Assembly: GCA_964017065.1 (NCBI GenBank)
Contig: OZ024783.1
Coordinates: 3,211,665-3,275,664, forward strand
Length of the DNA stretch: 64,000 bases
Origin: Haliclona indistincta
Lineage: Eukaryota > Porifera > Demospongiae > Haplosclerida > Chalinidae
Direction of reading: 5' to 3'
Of the stretch, positions 60,521-64,000 are shown piece by piece (the first letter of the stretch is position 1; the number at the start of each line of letters is the position of its first letter). The notes under the pieces are model-generated. The model saw nothing but the letters and a program-made list of their open reading frames with translations, did no database searches and had not been told where the DNA came from. A program made the position numbers and the translations under genes.

Positions 60521-60659
60521 AAATTTTGAGCTACAAGTTAAAAAGGTCACATAAAGAAATTATCAACAATAGCAAACCAAACTAATGGTGTAAACAAAGA
60601 AATACATGATCTTGCCGAATTCGAACTGCACCAAAAATTTGAAACTCAGAAAAGGACAC

Positions 60660-61047
60660 AAACAAGAAAATAAAAAGGATGTAGGGATGAATGAAATCTG
60701 CTACTGGTCCACAATGTAAACCAACAAGGAACTAGCATGGAATGGTAACACGATTGACTTGCTAACAGACCATAGATCCCTACATCAGTGGCTGTACATA
60801 AGATCAATATTTTTTCACAGTCAAGTTGAATTCAATTCAATGCACTATGATGTCAGTCAACGGCAACTAGCTGAATTAGCTATAGTCTGCCACAGCAGCC
60901 ACTGATGTAGGGATCTATGGTCTGTTAGCAAGTCAATCGTGTTACCATTCCATGCTAGTTCCTTGTTGGTTTACATTGTGGACCAGTAGCAGATTTCATT
61001 CATCCCTACATCCTTTTGATTTCGTTAGAAATCTTTTTATTTTCTTT
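60660..61047. mobile_element. Foldback MITE, copy 2
   Basis: Arms about 60660-60794 and 60896-61047. Its right end abuts the 3' flank of NLR G (AAAGTGTGAAATG), where other units are uninterrupted. Confidence 0.85.
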
Positions 61048-61071
61048 AAAGTGTGAAATGACAAACATGTA

Positions 61072-63931
61072 CTACCACTTCCATGGTACCAACAGATGCT
61101 TATATTGTTCATGGGTGTGTGGTGGTAGATAGTCATAGTCTGATTTATGAAGTCTCAACTTCTTTAATCGAATGTTACCAGCAGCCTCAATCAGTTGGAG
61201 CAGGTTTGTTTCATTCTCATCACTGTTGTATTCTATCCATCCAATGTGTAGTATTTCTAGTGTGTGGTGTGACTGTACAATGTTAGTGAGAACAGGTAGG
61301 TCACTGTCTAGTAGACCAACACCAATCTTCAAGTAGGTCAGTGAAGTGATATACTTGATCAATGCAGCTAGCGGGTGAAGAAGGTTATGTGAGATGGTGA
61401 GCTCTTTGAGGTTTGTGTTCTCATGTGGGAGTAACTCATCATGAAGCACGATATCTTGTAGACCTAAATCCAAAGTCAGTTCTTGCAGTGAAGATGGTTG
61501 AAACAATAGTGGAATGAGTGTGTTCATATGCAAGTCACTGATTCTTATATTGTGATACTCTAGTCTCCTCAGTCCACTCCCTGGTGCTATCAGCTGCTCT
61601 AAGATGACCTCATCATCATGATCATAATAATCATGATGAATTAATATTATGATTAGACGATCAAGTTCACAAAATTCTTTCACTGCAGCAATCAGTTGAG
61701 AAAAAAATAAAGATTTTAAAATCAAACGCAGAAATCGAATTCTCTTTATAGCAATAGGAGAGGACCTGAGACCCTTTACCAGGAGATTAACTCCCTCCAT
61801 TCCCATACGGTCGTTAATCTTAAATCCCCATCTTTCATCAAAGTGGCTGATACAGTATCCTGTGGCATACCAGTCAAAACCGACTAATGGTTTAACATAG
61901 ATTGTATCACGTTCATTATAGTCCACCTTCACACTATCCATAATGCTAGGACACTCATATGCACAATGGATCAAATTTAAGCCATCATATTGGTTGATGG
62001 CAAGTTCTTGTACCAACTCCTGGTACACAGGGTGACTATGATAATCATCATGTCTGTACATTCCTGCCAGAAACCTCACAACAACACTACCTTCCTTTAG
62101 CCATTCTACCAGTTCAAAGCCACTAGGATTCACAATAGCAATATGGAGGGCAGTCAAGTATTCTTGAAGAGTGAGATGGAGGAAGGAGTAGGAGCACCCA
62201 GGACCTATGTACACACATTCACACTTGTGGTCTTTTTCATTGTCCCAAGATGCTCAAAGTCCTCACCAAGGTCAGTGAAGGCATATCTTTTCTCACACAG
62301 ACTCCCATAGGCCACCTTGGCTAGCTGAAGAAGCTGCTGAGCAACTACAGGAGGAAGCTTGCTAATGTCCTCTGTACGCTGGAGGGAAGGAGGCATGCAA
62401 TAGTTACTAGGAACCCGATGTGTGGACACGAGGTGCCTGCGAATGAGACCAAGAGTAAGACCATCAAAGAGCTGTGTCATGGTTGTAGGGAAGGGAGTAT
62501 CTGTGTCGAAGCTGTCCTGGTATATCAGAGCCACAATGACGGCATTTAGAGGGATATACATCATACCATGTATGGGAGGATTACTGGTGATGTAAGACAA
62601 GAACCCTGCCAGGATATCCCCACTAAACACGCTCTCAGCAAACCGCTTGATATCCTCTTTAGTGAAGCCTATCACCTCGAGGTGCCTGTCTATGTTATGC
62701 TGGCAGAGACTCCAGAGCTCAGCACTTACTGAAGGACGACTGGTGACAATAATAGTAGCCTCTGCCAGGAGCCTACCCTTGAGTAGATCTATGTAGATTG
62801 AACCCTCTTGTCGCTGCTCACAAGGAAGTTCATCAAACCCATCGCACACAATAAGTACTCCTTTCCCTCTGCCTATTGCAGCCAAGAGCTCCTTCATGTT
62901 AGTGGCAGCATCACATGGCAGCAGGTCCTCAAGGCAGTGTGCCTCTTGAGCCTTCTTCTCCCTCAACCGAACTAGCATCACTAACTCGTACTGTTTCACA
63001 CTCTCTAACTCCTCCCACTTGTGACACACCTCCCATGCCAGTGTGCTCTTGCCGATACCTGGTGCACCCTCCACCAGGACACAACGTACTGGTCTACCAT
63101 CCTCTCTGGGCTTTAGTATATGATCTAGTTCTATCGGAGCTTTCTCACACAAGATCTCTTCTGTTAAACCGTGGAGACTTTTTCTAGTAAACTCATCTGC
63201 TTGCTTCCTGGTGATACCCTTCTTGCTGATGACAGCTAGCTCAATGTAGTGCTTGCTGGCAGTAGTGAGTAGCTTATCATCATCAGGGAGTGGCTGTCGG
63301 TAACAGTCCTTTAGGAACTGTTTGTACTGTTTCCTGGTGATAGCTGAGGAGAGGAAACACATCATCCACTGGTCATTAGTGACTGAGTATGTCATTATAC
63401 CTGTTGTGCTTGAGTGAGATGAAGAGGTGATGGAGGATGGTAAGATACTATCATTGGTCTGTTGAGCTGTAAGACACTGTCACATGTATTCCACATACAC
63501 ACATTCTCTACTCACCAGCTGATGTGTTTGGTGGTAGGGACGACACCAGTTGAGGAGTGTGCAGTGACTTGAGTTGAGCTACATCAGAACACCATGCACT
63601 GGTCAGTGGATGTACTCAGACACACATTATCACACTCACCACATGTGGACCTCAGCTTGCCACAGAGGTGCTGCATTGAACTGTCCTTCTCTAGTGCTTC
63701 CACAAATTTGTGGTAGTTGCTGGGGTCAGGTCGAATTGTAGTTTCTGTTGCAACTAGTAGCTCTGTCACTTTCTGTTCTCTCAGTGTTAGCTCATTAATC
63801 TTGTCTCTCGTGTGATGTGACAGTAGACCAGCAGAGTACAGTCTCGCTGCCAGGGTGGTAGGGTTCCTGATGTCTTCTAACAGGTCAGCGTAATGCCTTT
63901 GGAACGAGCGGTACTCAGCGCTCTCGGTCTC
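61072..63931 (-). pseudogene. CARD-NACHT-LRR receptor G with 2-bp frameshift; 5' end off window
   Basis: CARD-like exon 63640-63931, linker 63516-63578, NACHT-LRR exon 61072-63466. A 2-bp insertion at about 62206 turns the NVCTGPGCS segment into a TAG stop (62205-62207), cutting the product at about 545 aa, after the ATPase core but before FLHLTLQEYLTALHIA and the LRRs. Removing the 2 bp from the count restores an exact reading frame, so it is the only lesion seen. The first exon lies beyond 64000. Confidence 0.8.
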
Positions 63932-64000
63932 CTGAACAGTACAATAATAGACCAGCGTTGACACTGGTATTTATACACTATGCAGCCAGACATGGACTAG

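Overview
This is eukaryotic, AT-rich DNA with GT-AG introns, tRNA-derived SINEs, MITEs and minisatellites. The gene content (tandem CARD-NACHT-LRR receptors with very similar NACHT exons, and fibronectin-type receptor pieces) fits an early-branching animal. A demosponge such as Amphimedon is my best guess, because large NLR expansions are known there. That is inference; nothing in the window names the species.

Layout. Bases 1-4615 are a ~515-bp tandem repeat. Its second unit carries a foldback element (912-4155), which in turn carries a TTAA-flanked terminal-inverted-repeat element (1011-3192) filled by a broken reverse transcriptase. Bases 5564-7470 hold a plus-strand NLR fragment, a foldback MITE and a further repeat block. 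Together they are a shrunken inverted copy of 59853-63466. From about 8.7 kb to the right edge runs a tandem segmental array. One unit, read left to right, is a BUD13 splicing-factor remnant (+), an NLR gene (-), then the cytoplasmic-tail exon of a single-pass receptor (-) only 99-176 bp upstream of the NLR start codon.

NLR genes, all minus strand. Each begins with a 21-nt first coding exon (MAxxxDQ-like), then a 292-298-nt CARD-like exon, a 60-63-nt linker exon (plus a further 78-nt linker exon in one copy), then one ~2.4-kb NACHT-LRR exon. I predict intact genes at 18388-21368 (925 aa), 25991-29416 (953 aa) and 55152-58101 (914 aa). The others are broken differently: 12346-15304 by one nonsense codon between CARD and NACHT, 43635-46941 by a small transposon in the linker, 61072-63931 by a 2-bp insertion, 8751-9633 by truncation, and 35292-43495 by loss of CARD/NACHT plus two large insertions.

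The most complete receptor copy (15458-17384) has an extracellular exon, a split FN3 domain, a transmembrane exon and a tyrosine-rich tail with one ITIM-like motif. Other array units keep only the tail. BUD13 copies keep recognisable exons and the conserved C-terminus, but every copy seen is incomplete or frameshifted, so they look like passengers in the duplication. Mobile DNA fills much of the rest: hAT-type and piggyBac-type MITEs, a tRNA-derived SINE, a 4.9-kb foldback and several unnamed inverted-repeat families. Empty-site paralogues inside the window date several insertions after the array duplications.
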